DNA of 64,000 nucleotides from Halopolyspora algeriensis (GCF_003337235.1 NZ_QPJC01000001.1:1-64000); one strand, 5' to 3'; shown: positions 26,454 to 38,389, numbered from the stretch's first letter. Notes: generated by a model from the sequence alone, not told the origin. Numbers and translations are program-made.

Positions 26454-28184
26454 TCAACGATGCAGGGCGCCGGGCGCGTCGGCGGGGACGGCAGGCGCCT
26501 TGGGGGCGATCGGCTCGACACGGCGGTAGCCCTCGGCCTGGGACGCGCGCGGATCGGGCTCCCCCTTGTTCGGCCACAGCGAGAACGCGCGCTCGGCCTG
26601 CGCGGTGATCGTCAACGAGGGGTTCACACCGAGGTTCGCGGTGATCGCCGATCCGTCCACGATCGACAGCGTCGGATGGCCGTACGCGCGGTGATACGGG
26701 TCGATCACCCCGTGCTCGGCATCGGAACCGATCGGGCACCCGCCGATGAAGTGCGCGGTCAGCGGAATGTCGAACAGCTCTCCCCAGGTTCCACCGGCGA
26801 TCCCGTCCAGCTTCTCGGCCGCCCGCTTGTTGGCCTCCTCGCCCGCCGGGATCCAACTCGGGTTCGGAGCGCCGTGCCCCTGCTGCGAAGTGAGCCTGCG
26901 GCGCCCGAACAGTCCGCGGCGCAGCCGCGTGGTCAACGAGTTGTCCAGACTCTGCATGACCAGCAGGATCACGGTGCGTTCGCTCCAGCGGCGCACCGAC
27001 AGCATCCGCAATGTCAGCAGCGGTCGCTTGATCGCCGTCCGCAGCCACTGCCGCCAGCGTGGCGTGGGCTCGGCCCCCGATGTCGGCAGTGTCTGCAGCA
27101 GCCCCATCGCGTTGCTGCCCCTGCCGTAGCGCACCGGCTCGATGTGGGTATCGGTGTCCGGGTGGAACGAGGAGGTGATCGCCGTCCCCCGGGAGAAGTC
27201 CCGTTCCGGATCGACCTTCGACGCCTGCGCCCCGATGATCGACTCCGAGTTGGTCCGGGTGAGCTTGCCCAGAGTCGCGGGCAGGTGCGGCAGGTCCCCG
27301 CGTTCCCGGGCCCGGTGCAGGAGGTTCTGGGTGCCCCAGGTTCCGGCGGCCACGACGACCTGGTCGGCGGTGAAGGTTCGCCTGCCCCGCCGGAGCTTGG
27401 CCCCGGTGCGTTCGGTGCCGATGCGCCAGCGGCCGTCGGAGCCCTGCGTCAACCCGGTGACCGTCGTCATCGGCCACACCTCGGCACCGCCCTGCTCCGC
27501 CAGGTACAGGTAGTTCTTCATCAGCGTGTTCTTGGCACCGACCCGGCATCCGGTCATGCAGGCACCGCACTCGGTGCAGCCCGCACGGGTCGGGCCGGCG
27601 CCACCGAAGTACGGGTCGGGGTTGTCCTCGCCAGGCTTGCCGAAGTACACGCCCACGGGAGTCGGGTGACAGGTCTCGCCGACCCCCATGTCCTCGGCCA
27701 CGCTCTTGATGATCTCGTCCGACGGCGTCACCGTGGGATTGGTGACCACTCCCAGCATCCGGCTCGCCTGGTCGTAGTGCGCAGCGAGCTCGTCCTCCCA
27801 GTCGGTGATGTGGGCCCACTGCGAGTCGGTGTAGAACGGCTTCATCGGCCGGTACAACGTGTTGGCATACACCAGCGAGCCACCGCCGACTCCCGACCCG
27901 GCGAGCACGAGTACGTTGCGCAGCAGGTGGATGCGCTGGATGCCGAAGCACCCGAGCTGTGGTGCCCACAGGAAGCGCCGCAGATCCCAGGAGGTCTTCG
28001 CGAACTCGTCATCGGCGAATCGCCTCCCCGCTTCCAGGACCGCGACGCGATAGCCCTTCTCGGTCAACCGGAGGGCGGCGACGCTACCGCCGAATCCCGA
28101 GCCGATGACGACGACGTCGTAATCGGTTCCGCCTCGGGGATCACGATTCCCGTCGGTGTTGTGCTCTCCGCCACGTGAAGCCAT
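26454..28184 (-). CDS. choD: GMC-family oxidoreductase, ChoD-like (putative cholesterol oxidase)
   Basis: 576 residues. FAD-binding GSGFGG (28-33) and the second motif LAGSGVGGGSLVYANTLYRP are clear. A Cys cluster C203, C206, C209 and C213 (CTECGACMTGC) is typical of this ChoD-like subgroup. The C-terminal FIGGCPIGSD...GHPTLSIVDGSAI segment completes the GMC fold. Order with guaB3 and guaB2 matches M. tuberculosis (Rv3409c to Rv3411c). The cholesterol oxidase name follows the mycobacterial annotation; true substrate in this organism is uncertain. The ATG at 28184 follows TAACCT by seven bases (leaderless). Confidence 0.88.
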   Translation of the reverse strand: MASRGGEHNTDGNRDPRGGTDYDVVVIGSGFGGSVAALRLTEKGYRVAVLEAGRRFADDEFAKTSWDLRRFLWAPQLGCFGIQRIHLLRNVLVLAGSGVGGGSLVYANTLYRPMKPFYTDSQWAHITDWEDELAAHYDQASRMLGVVTNPTVTPSDEIIKSVAEDMGVGETCHPTPVGVYFGKPGEDNPDPYFGGAGPTRAGCTECGACMTGCRVGAKNTLMKNYLYLAEQGGAEVWPMTTVTGLTQGSDGRWRIGTERTGAKLRRGRRTFTADQVVVAAGTWGTQNLLHRARERGDLPHLPATLGKLTRTNSESIIGAQASKVDPERDFSRGTAITSSFHPDTDTHIEPVRYGRGSNAMGLLQTLPTSGAEPTPRWRQWLRTAIKRPLLTLRMLSVRRWSERTVILLVMQSLDNSLTTRLRRGLFGRRRLTSQQGHGAPNPSWIPAGEEANKRAAEKLDGIAGGTWGELFDIPLTAHFIGGCPIGSDAEHGVIDPYHRAYGHPTLSIVDGSAITANLGVNPSLTITAQAERAFSLWPNKGEPDPRASQAEGYRRVEPIAPKAPAVPADAPGALHR

Positions 28185-28189
28185 GCACA

Positions 28190-28221
28190 GTAGGTTAAAC
28201 GCAAAAGTTACCTACCGGTAG
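28190..28221 (-). promoter_or_regulatory. Promoter and palindromic operator of choD
   Basis: On the minus strand TAACCT (28196-28191) is a -10 box seven bases before the choD ATG. GTAGGT (28190-28195) and ACCTAC (28210-28215) are inverted repeats, and a perfect 10-bp palindrome CTACCGGTAG (28212-28221) overlaps the second arm and the expected -35 zone. The layout suits a TetR-type repressor; identity of the regulator is unknown. Confidence 0.5.
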
Positions 28222-28273
28222 CCCGGGCTTCCTCTCATCCCGGCCACTGGACACGCCGTTTGCCCGCAGCGAC

Positions 28274-29404
28274 TCAGCGGCGCAGCATCAGGCCGACCTT
28301 CTGGAACTCCTTGAGTTCGGAGTAGCCCGTCTTCGCCATCGCTCGGCGCAGTCCGCCGAACAGGTTCGACGTGCCGTAGGGATCACTGGTCGGCCCGAAC
28401 AGCAACGTCCTCAGGTCGGCATCCGCTCCCGCGAAACCCACGATCTCGCTGCGCGGCAGGTTCGGGTGCGCGGCAGCGGCCGTCCAGTAGTACCCCTGGG
28501 CCGGCGCCTCGTCGGTCTCGGTCAACGCCTCACCCAGCATCACCGCATCGGCACCGCACGCCACCGCCTTCGCGATATCCCCCGAATACGACAGGCCGCC
28601 ATCGGCGATCACATGCACGTAACGGCCACCGGTCTCGTCGAGATAGTCACGGCGCGCCGCCGCGGCGTCGGCGATCGCCGTGGCCATCGGCACCCCGATC
28701 CCCAGGACCTGCGTCGTGGTCGCCGACCGCGCCTGACCGAACCCGATGATCACGCCGGCCGCACCGGTGCGCATCAGGTGGATGGCGGTCCGGTAGTCAC
28801 CGACCCCACCCGCGATCACGGGCACGTCGAGATCGGCGATGAACCGCTTCAGGTTGAGCGGCTCCCCGTCCCGGGAGACATGCTCGGCGGAGACGATGGT
28901 GCCCTGCACCATCAGCACCTCCACACCGGCGGCCAGCAGAGTCGGGGTCAGCTCCTCGGCATGCTGGGGACTGACGCGCGCAGCCACGGTCACGCCGGAA
29001 TCCTTGATCCGCTTCACCGACTCGGTGAGCAGGTCGGTCCGGATGGGCGCGGCATGCAACTGCTGCAGCATCCTGATCGCCGCGTCCGGATCGCCGTCCT
29101 GCTCGGCAGCCCGGACCACCTGCAGCAGGGCCTCCTCGGCGTTCTCGTGCCGCGCCCACAGGCCCTCGGCATTGAGCACACCGAGCCCACCGAGTTCACC
29201 CACGTGTACAGCGGTATCGGGCGAGACGACCGCGTCGGTCGGGTGTGTGACCAGCGGGATGTCGAAGCGGTAGGCGTCGATCTGCCAGGACAGCGACACG
29301 TCTTTCGACGAGCGGGTGCGCCGCGAGGGCACGATCTCGATATCTTCCAGGTCGTAGCCGCGCATGGCCGTCCGGCTCATGCCGATCTCCACAAGATCCC
29401 GCAC
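28274..29404 (-). CDS. guaB3: GuaB3 family IMP dehydrogenase-related protein
   Basis: 376 residues. The N-terminus RDLVEIGMSRTAMRGYDLEDIEIVPSRRTRSSKDV is diagnostic for GuaB3, which has the barrel but no CBS domains. Barrel phrases such as VIAGGVGDYRTAIHLMRTGAAGVIIGFG and VIADGGLSYSGDIAKAVACGADAVMLG are present. The typical IMPDH Cys loop (SICTTR) is replaced by SATTTQ, so classical IMP oxidation is doubtful; related GuaB3 proteins act as GMP reductases. GTG 29404 has GGAAGG six bases upstream. It follows guaB2 in the same direction. Confidence 0.92.
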   Translation of the reverse strand: MRDLVEIGMSRTAMRGYDLEDIEIVPSRRTRSSKDVSLSWQIDAYRFDIPLVTHPTDAVVSPDTAVHVGELGGLGVLNAEGLWARHENAEEALLQVVRAAEQDGDPDAAIRMLQQLHAAPIRTDLLTESVKRIKDSGVTVAARVSPQHAEELTPTLLAAGVEVLMVQGTIVSAEHVSRDGEPLNLKRFIADLDVPVIAGGVGDYRTAIHLMRTGAAGVIIGFGQARSATTTQVLGIGVPMATAIADAAAARRDYLDETGGRYVHVIADGGLSYSGDIAKAVACGADAVMLGEALTETDEAPAQGYYWTAAAAHPNLPRSEIVGFAGADADLRTLLFGPTSDPYGTSNLFGGLRRAMAKTGYSELKEFQKVGLMLRR

Positions 29405-29541
29405 GTCAGTCCTTCCTCACAACGCCGGTGCTGTCAGCGGCGCATTCTCTCTGGCACAGGCGCCCCAAGCGGCGCCGGGGCACACTCCCCGGGGGCGTGG
29501 AGGCGAATTCCGCCTGGATCACTCCTCGCCCGGCACGCGGA

Positions 29542-31672
<2,131 letters not shown>

Positions 31673-31743
31673 GGCGACTACTGCCGACAAGCACGTGAGA
31701 GCGGTTCGGCGCTTTCGGGCGCCGAACCGCTCGATCTTCGTGA

Positions 31744-32961
31744 TCAGGGCGGGAACAGCCCGGAGTCCCCGGTGTCGCTCGAGGAGCTCCCGTCCGACGT
31801 GCTCCGGTCCGAGCTACCGGTTGAGGAGCTGCTCGACCGCGACGCCGAACCGCTCGGATTCGACGAGGACGTGCTCGGGGAGCCGGAACCCGTGTGCGTC
31901 GGCTGTGTCGAGCCCGAAGGCGGTGGAGGCACCAGGGGAGTCGAACTCGGCCTCGTGGAACTCGTCATCCCCGGCTGTGTCGAGGACGAGGACGCCACCG
32001 GCAGGTTCTCGACGTTCTCCTGCCCGCGCTCGATCTTCGCGCTCAGGGAGGCATGCGCAGCCTGGAGGTCCGACAGGCCGTGCTCGGCATCGACCGTGTG
32101 CATCTCCTCACGTGCCTGCTCCAGGGCTTCCCTGGCCGCCTCGGGGCGGCCCTTTTCCCACGCCGTGCCTGCCTTGTCGAGCTGCTGCTTCGCCTGCCAG
32201 GCAGCCTGGGCCGACTGGGCGTGATCGGCGTAGAGAACCTGTGCGACACCCCAGAGCGCGTCACCGGGCAGCGCATCACGCGCCGCCACCCCCACGCCGG
32301 TGAACGTGATCATCAGGACAGCCGCCGCTGTCGCGACCGGCACCAGGTGACGCCGCTTGCGCCTGCGCGGCCGCGCTCGCCCCTCGTCGATGGCCGATAC
32401 CGCGGTGTCGGTGTCGACGAGCTCGCCGATCGGCGTGGCATCGACATCGCGCCGCCAGGCGACCAGCAGCGATTCCAGAGCCGGCTCGTCGGTATCCGCC
32501 AGCGCGATGTCGGGATCGGTTCCCCCGAGCACGTCCAGCAGCTCGTCATCGGCTTGGAGCGCGGAGAGGTCGACGGGGTCCGCATTCTCCGCGTCCGGTT
32601 GCTCGCTCTCGTACTCCCCGGTTGCTTCCGTTGCGTCCGATTCGTCCGCACGCCCGCGAAAGGTCACGATCTTCGCGGTGCCATCCGCGGTCTGCTCGGT
32701 TCGAGAAGTCTGTTCGGTCACCTGTTCCCCATCGGCGATGCCGTCCTGTTCGGACTTCGCCGTCTGCCGATCCGGTTCCGATACGGACTCCGGGGCTTCG
32801 GATCCACCATCGAGATCGTCGCTTGATTCCGACTCGTCACTCGGTGCACTGCCGACGGGTGTGTCCCGCTCGGTCTCGGTGCGCGAACGGTCGTCCTGCT
32901 GATCGGACCCGACAGGGTCGTGTCCGTCACCGTCACCTTCGGACCCTTTCCGCTCAGCCAT
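31744..32961 (-). CDS. rsdA: Anti-sigma-D factor RsdA-like membrane protein
   Basis: 405 residues. An acidic, low-complexity N-terminal extension (1-130) precedes the sigma-binding segment (about 133-175, LQADDELLDVLGG... ESLLVAWRRDVDA), one membrane helix (205-227) and an extracytoplasmic helical region rich in Gln/Ala, ending in a Ser/Pro/Thr tail. The start codon follows the sigD stop directly (TGA-ATG) with GGAGGAGG upstream, so the two are co-translated. It should hold SigD at the membrane until proteolysis. The N-terminal extension is unusually long compared with the mycobacterial protein. Confidence 0.88.
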   Translation of the reverse strand: MAERKGSEGDGDGHDPVGSDQQDDRSRTETERDTPVGSAPSDESESSDDLDGGSEAPESVSEPDRQTAKSEQDGIADGEQVTEQTSRTEQTADGTAKIVTFRGRADESDATEATGEYESEQPDAENADPVDLSALQADDELLDVLGGTDPDIALADTDEPALESLLVAWRRDVDATPIGELVDTDTAVSAIDEGRARPRRRKRRHLVPVATAAAVLMITFTGVGVAARDALPGDALWGVAQVLYADHAQSAQAAWQAKQQLDKAGTAWEKGRPEAAREALEQAREEMHTVDAEHGLSDLQAAHASLSAKIERGQENVENLPVASSSSTQPGMTSSTRPSSTPLVPPPPSGSTQPTHTGSGSPSTSSSNPSGSASRSSSSSTGSSDRSTSDGSSSSDTGDSGLFPP

Positions 32962-33534
32962 TCAGACCACCTCCTCCGCGGACAGCGTCTTGCGCAGCCG
33001 GGCCAGTGCACGATGCTGCGCCACTCGCACCGCCCCCGGAGTCGAATCGACCGCTTCGGCCGTCTCCTCCGCGGACAACCCGACGACCACCCGAAGCAGC
33101 AGGATCTCCCGCTGCTTGGCAGGGAGGACCCGCAGCAACTGCGCCATCCTGTCCGAAAGCTCACCCTGTATCGCCCGCTGCTCGGGACCGGCCTCGGACT
33201 CCGGTGTGTCCGGAGGGTCCGCGACCGGTTCGGAACGGTTGCGGGCCGATGCACGGTGCGCATCAGCCACTTTGTGCGCGGCGATGCCGTATACGAACGC
33301 CAGGAAGGGACGGCCTTGGTCGCGATAGGTGGGTAACGCCGTGAGCACGGCGAGGCACACCTCCTGTGCGACATCGTCCGCCGAAGCGTACGAACGCTCG
33401 TTTCGTCCAACCCTGGCGCGGCAGTACCGCACCACCAAAGGACGGATTTCCGCCAGCAAGCGCTCGATCGACTGACGGTCGCCGTCGACGGCGGCGCTTA
33501 CAAGAGCGTCCAGCCCGTCCCCCACGTTGCTCAT
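32962..33534 (-). CDS. sigD: ECF RNA polymerase sigma factor SigD
   Basis: 190 residues from ATG 33534, or 187 from GTG 33525. Sigma region 2 spans about 22-95 (ADDVAQEVCLAVLTALPTY, FLAFVYGIAAHKVAD) and region 4 about 128-182 (LPAKQREILLLRVVVGLSAEETAEAVDSTPGAVRVAQHRAL). Gene order guaB2, DUF5319, rsdA, sigD matches mycobacteria. A SigD-like promoter overlaps the ATG, which would make the leaderless GTG 33525 the real start under self-activation. An upstream in-frame start at 33615 is unlikely. Confidence 0.92.
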   Translation of the reverse strand: MSNVGDGLDALVSAAVDGDRQSIERLLAEIRPLVVRYCRARVGRNERSYASADDVAQEVCLAVLTALPTYRDQGRPFLAFVYGIAAHKVADAHRASARNRSEPVADPPDTPESEAGPEQRAIQGELSDRMAQLLRVLPAKQREILLLRVVVGLSAEETAEAVDSTPGAVRVAQHRALARLRKTLSAEEVV

Positions 33535-33558
33535 CGCAGACAGCAGCCCTGGTGTTAC
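33533..33558 (-). promoter_or_regulatory. Candidate SigD-type autoregulatory promoter
   Basis: On the minus strand GTAACA (33558-33553), 16 bases, then CGAT (33536-33533). This resembles the mycobacterial SigD consensus GTAACG-n16-CGAT as I recall it. The CGAT overlaps the ATG at 33534; a transcript starting about seven to eight bases later would begin at GTG 33525. Confidence 0.5.
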
Positions 33559-33834
33559 GAGTTCACGCGATTCGGATCCGACCGGCGTTTCCAGCGCTCC
33601 TCGCACGCCGATCAACTGTCACCGTACCGGGCGACAACTTGTCACCGAACAGGGACGGGTCTTCGAGGGAGGACTCCACGGCGGGAGAGGACATCGACAA
33701 GGCGGTGCCCGCGGAGAAGGTGGGAACAGCAAGCAGGGCGCGAGAACGACGGACGACTGTAGTCACACGACCACAATTACCAGATGCCCACCCCAGGGCC
33801 GCACTCCAGTGATTCCGCGCCCCGAGCCGATCCC

Positions 33835-34431
33835 TCAAGCGACCAGGCCGCGGCGGAACCCGTGCGCCACCGCTTGTGCTCGATCACGCACTCCGAGTTT
33901 GCGAAACAGACGCCGCGCATGCGTCTTGACCGTGTCCTCCGACAGGTACAGTTCCCGCCCGATCTGGCCGTTGCTCTTGCCCTGAGCCATTCCGCGGAGC
34001 ACCTGCAACTCCCGATCGGTGAGTTGCACACCGGGGTCCGAGGGTTGCCGGGGAGAGGGCACCGAGGTGCTGGCGAGCGTGTGCGCGAGCGCGGCGACCA
34101 GTTCCGGTCGCGAGGCATCCCAACGCAGGTATCCGCGCGCACCACCGGCGATGGCGGCAGCGATACTGCCTGCGTCGTCGGGCGCGCCGAACACGATCAC
34201 GTTCGCTTGCGGATGCGCCGAAACGAGCCTGCGCGTGGCTTCCACGCCGTTGGGCACCGCGCGCTGCGTACCGACGAGGACGACATCCACGGCTTGCCGC
34301 GCGAAGCGGGCAAGCAACTCGTCGCCGTGCGCCACGCAATCGATCCGACTCACTCCGGGGACGGCCGACATCACACGAGTGAGCCCTTCCCGAACGCTCC
34401 GCCGATCATCACAGATCAAGACCGTCGTCAC
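33835..34431 (-). CDS. bldM: BldM-like atypical response regulator
   Basis: 198 residues from GTG 34431 (AAGGAG five to six bases upstream). The receiver opens TTVLICDDRRSVREGL and the C-terminus LTDRELQVLRGMAQGKSNGQIGRELYLSEDTVKTHARRLFRKLGVRDRAQAVAHGFRRGLV is almost identical in pattern to Streptomyces BldM, which also sits between groES and a sigma gene beside guaB2. The phospho-acceptor position is G54 (VVLVGTQ) in place of Asp, so control by phosphorylation is excluded. In Streptomyces BldM acts as a homodimer or with WhiI to activate sporulation genes. Role here inferred. Confidence 0.88.
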   Translation of the reverse strand: MTTVLICDDRRSVREGLTRVMSAVPGVSRIDCVAHGDELLARFARQAVDVVLVGTQRAVPNGVEATRRLVSAHPQANVIVFGAPDDAGSIAAAIAGGARGYLRWDASRPELVAALAHTLASTSVPSPRQPSDPGVQLTDRELQVLRGMAQGKSNGQIGRELYLSEDTVKTHARRLFRKLGVRDRAQAVAHGFRRGLVA

Positions 34432-34713
34432 GGGAACTCCTTTCCTGCAGGCGAGTGAACGTTCCACCTCCCCCATCGGCCGCAAAAACGCGAACCTTGA
34501 CACGATCCGGTACTAAATCCATTCAGAGTGTGATGACAGGGTTTCACAGTGACGTTCACCGGAAAGGAGCACGTTTCGGAAATCTCTTGTCACCCGTCCT
34601 GACGCATTCGGGCATGCACGGCTGTCACCTGCGATACTCACTCGAAAGCACCCTCTCGCCGAGAACGCGACACCCGATCCGGGAAGCCGGCAGAACCAGC
34701 TCGAGCAGTAGTA

Positions 34714-34729
34714 TGTGATTTAGGTCACA
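34714..34729. promoter_or_regulatory. Perfect CRP/FNR-family binding palindrome
   Basis: TGTGA-TTTAGG-TCACA matches the TGTGA-n6-TCACA consensus in all ten conserved positions. It lies directly after the MerR-like gene stop and 283 bp before the bldM-like start, in a 299-bp gap. Further half sites (TGTGA, TCACA and GTGACGTTCAC) occur at 34529-34558 in the same gap. Confidence 0.6.
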
Positions 34730-34730
34730 A

Positions 34731-35873
34731 CTAATCGCCGGTTTCCGCTCCCAGGACGGTCTCGGACACGCGTTTCACGGCGACAGGCAGCGAGTCCAGC
34801 ACTTCGACCCGAGCGGGCATGGCTTCGGCATCCCACCCCGGCCCCGCCGCGAACGCACGGACCCGCTGGCGCGGACTCGGCAGGTCGGAGATCAGGTGTG
34901 GTGCCGCGTCATACGGCTGCTGTGCCCACAGAACGACCGCAGCCGGAGCCGCACGGCGAACGGCATTGTCGAGACCTTCCTTCGGAAGGGGAGCCCCGAA
35001 CAAGCGATGTCCCACCCGGCTCGTTGCCAGGGCCGCCGCGAGGGCGACGAGCTCGAGCTCCTGCCCCTCTCCGGGCACCGGGGCGAGCACGACCGGACGC
35101 GGGTTGATCGGCAACGGCGCATTGGCGATGACGACACGAAACGCCGTCGAGGCGCAGTCGGTCAGCAATCGGACGGCCTCGATCCCGGTACCCGAGCGCT
35201 GCCTGCGTTCGGTGAGCGCACGCAGCACCGGCCACAGCATGTCGTGCCAGGTCGCCACCACTCCATCGGCCTGCATCCCCTCCGCAAGGAGCTGCTGCGC
35301 CGACTGCGAGTCGAGTGAGAGCGCGGCCCGCCCGAGGCCGCGGGCACGCGGATCCGCGCTACCGAGCTTCAGCCCACCGCCGCCGGCGTGGAACGTTTCC
35401 TCGGTTTCGTCATCGGCACTGCCGAGAACCCCGGACGACAGGACCGGCTCGTGACCGGAGGGCGATTGCCGGGGTTCTTCGAGGATCGAAGCCTCCGCCG
35501 ACGAGGAAGGCTGCTGCGCCGGAGTGGCGGTTCGGGCATAGCGCGCCGCCTCCGCGGGCGAGGCTCCCCGCAGCAGCGCGCGCTGCATCTGTTCCAGCCG
35601 GGCGATGTCGCCGGGTCCGTACCGGCGATGGTGGCCCGCCGTGTGATCGCTGGGACCGATGCCATACCGGCGGTCCCAGGTACGCAGGGTCGCGGGGGCC
35701 ACCCCCAGCCGCCGGGCCACTGCCGCGACCGTGAGTTTCGGCGGTTCCCGATCGTCCGACACGTCGACATCTTCCGCGGCCGCGGCAGTGGCGGCGCCCG
35801 CGATCGCCGAGTCGGTCTCCGTCCGGACAGTTCCCGGCCTCCTCGTCACGGGGCCATGTTCGTGGTTGGTCAT
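34731..35873 (-). CDS. MerR-type regulator with degenerate cobalamin-binding-like C-terminus
   Basis: About 380 residues from ATG 35873. After an Ala/Asp-rich leader, a MerR helix-turn-helix (KLTVAAVARRLGVAPATLRTWDRRYGIGPSDHTAGHHRRYGPGDIARLEQM). The C-terminal 190 residues follow the four-helix cap plus Rossmann pattern of B12-binding regulators (LLAEGMQADGVVATWHDML, PVVLAPVPGEGQELELVALAAAL, AVVLWAQQPYD). The W-x9-E-H and D-x-H-x2-G motifs that bind cobalamin in CarH-type proteins are not conserved, so B12 sensing is doubtful. GTG 35909 is an alternative start. Neither start has a good ribosome site. Confidence 0.82.
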   Translation of the reverse strand: MTNHEHGPVTRRPGTVRTETDSAIAGAATAAAAEDVDVSDDREPPKLTVAAVARRLGVAPATLRTWDRRYGIGPSDHTAGHHRRYGPGDIARLEQMQRALLRGASPAEAARYARTATPAQQPSSSAEASILEEPRQSPSGHEPVLSSGVLGSADDETEETFHAGGGGLKLGSADPRARGLGRAALSLDSQSAQQLLAEGMQADGVVATWHDMLWPVLRALTERRQRSGTGIEAVRLLTDCASTAFRVVIANAPLPINPRPVVLAPVPGEGQELELVALAAALATSRVGHRLFGAPLPKEGLDNAVRRAAPAAVVLWAQQPYDAAPHLISDLPSPRQRVRAFAAGPGWDAEAMPARVEVLDSLPVAVKRVSETVLGAETGD

Positions 35874-35917
35874 CGGGCGTGGCAACCCGGGTCGCTCTTC
35901 CAGGATCACTCCAACGT

Positions 35918-35963
35918 GAACAAGGTCTGGCGCGTTAAGTGTTGAACAAGCTTTGGCGCGGTT
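35918..35963. repeat. Two 26-bp-spaced direct repeats between the MerR-like gene and whiB3
   Basis: GAACAAGGTCTGGCGCGTT (35918-35936) recurs as GAACAAGCTTTGGCGCGGTT (35944-35963), 16 of the first 17 bases or so shared, offset by 26 bp. Position between divergent regulator genes suggests a two-site operator read from one face of the helix (26 bp is about 2.5 turns, so the two copies would face opposite sides). Confidence 0.6.
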
Positions 35964-36037
35964 TTACGGTGATCGGTGCGGGCTGCGGCAAAAGCCGTGG
36001 CAAGAGGGGATCCACCGGGTTGGAGGTGGTTGTCGCA

Positions 36038-36340
36038 ATGGCGGACACACGGCGTCTTCCAGGGCCGAACGCCGATATCTGGGATTGGCAGATACGCGGT
36101 TCCTGTCGGGGAATGGACAGCTCGTACTTCTTCCACCCCGACGGGGAGCGCGGACCGGCTCGAGCAAGACGCGAAGCCAAGGCAAAAGAGGTCTGCCACC
36201 ACTGCCCCGTACTCGAACAGTGCCGCAGGCATGCACTGGCCGTCCAGGAGCCCTACGGCATCTGGGGCGGGTTGTCGGAGTCGGAACGCGAAGTCATCAT
36301 CAAGGCTCACCGGCGGCCGGTCGCTACGGTGGCGAGCTGA
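36038..36340 (+). CDS. whiB3: WhiB-family iron-sulfur regulator, WhiB3-like
   Basis: 100 residues. LPGPNADIWDWQIRGSCRGMDSSYFFHPDGERG is the WhiB3-type N-terminus. Four Cys ligands for a [4Fe-4S] cluster are present (GSC..., then EVCHHCPVLEQC), followed by the turn motif GIWGGLSESER and a basic tail. It responds to redox or nitric oxide and binds the sigma factor. ATG 36038 has GGAGG about nine bases upstream. Position beside groEL1 and sigD is as in mycobacteria. Confidence 0.94.
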   Translation: MADTRRLPGPNADIWDWQIRGSCRGMDSSYFFHPDGERGPARARREAKAKEVCHHCPVLEQCRRHALAVQEPYGIWGGLSESEREVIIKAHRRPVATVAS

Positions 36341-36341
36341 C

Positions 36342-36384
36342 GACATCAGGGGCGGCACTCTCGCGGAGTGCCGCCCCTGATGTC
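36342..36384. terminator. Strong bidirectional terminator between whiB3 and groEL
   Basis: A perfect 19-bp inverted repeat (36342-36360 and 36366-36384) around the loop TCGCG begins one base after the whiB3 stop and lies 50 bp past the convergent groEL stop. It can serve both genes. Confidence 0.9.
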
Positions 36385-36433
36385 ATTCGATTCCGTCCGG
36401 ACGGCCCGCTGCGGACCGCGCCGGTACCGCGTC

Positions 36434-38053
<1,620 letters not shown>

Positions 38054-38315
38054 TCAACAGCCCTTCAGCATGGGAGGGTGAGTCTGTAGTTCCCGAAATC
38101 GCCGTGCCTGTCCGCGGGGAGCGAGCACGATCGCGGAGACGGTGACCGCAGGGTGGCCGCCTCCGGTTTCCTCTCGATGCCGTGTCCGGCCGGGCACCGA
38201 CGCTGCTCTCCCGGAAAGTCCGGCACGAATGCTGCGACCCGGGGACACATCCGGAGTCCGAAGCGGCGGCCGCAGCAGCCACGGATTCCGACCCGAGAAC
38301 AGTTTTCACATGCGA

Positions 38316-38352
38316 CCGCCCCGGCGTCCCGGGGTCGGGACCGCCGGGGCGG
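38316..38352 (-). terminator. Strong GC hairpin in the groES-groEL gap
   Basis: CCGCCCCGGCG (38316-38326) pairs with CGCCGGGGCGG (38342-38352), with TCCC and GGGA pairing inside. It lies 37 bp past the groES stop, in a 339-bp gap (38051-38389) that otherwise holds no gene. It may terminate or attenuate transcription between groES and groEL, or mark a processing site; no U-run follows. Confidence 0.6.
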
Positions 38353-38389
38353 CGCTACTGCGCTCTGTCAGCGCTGGCGACGTTGGTTC

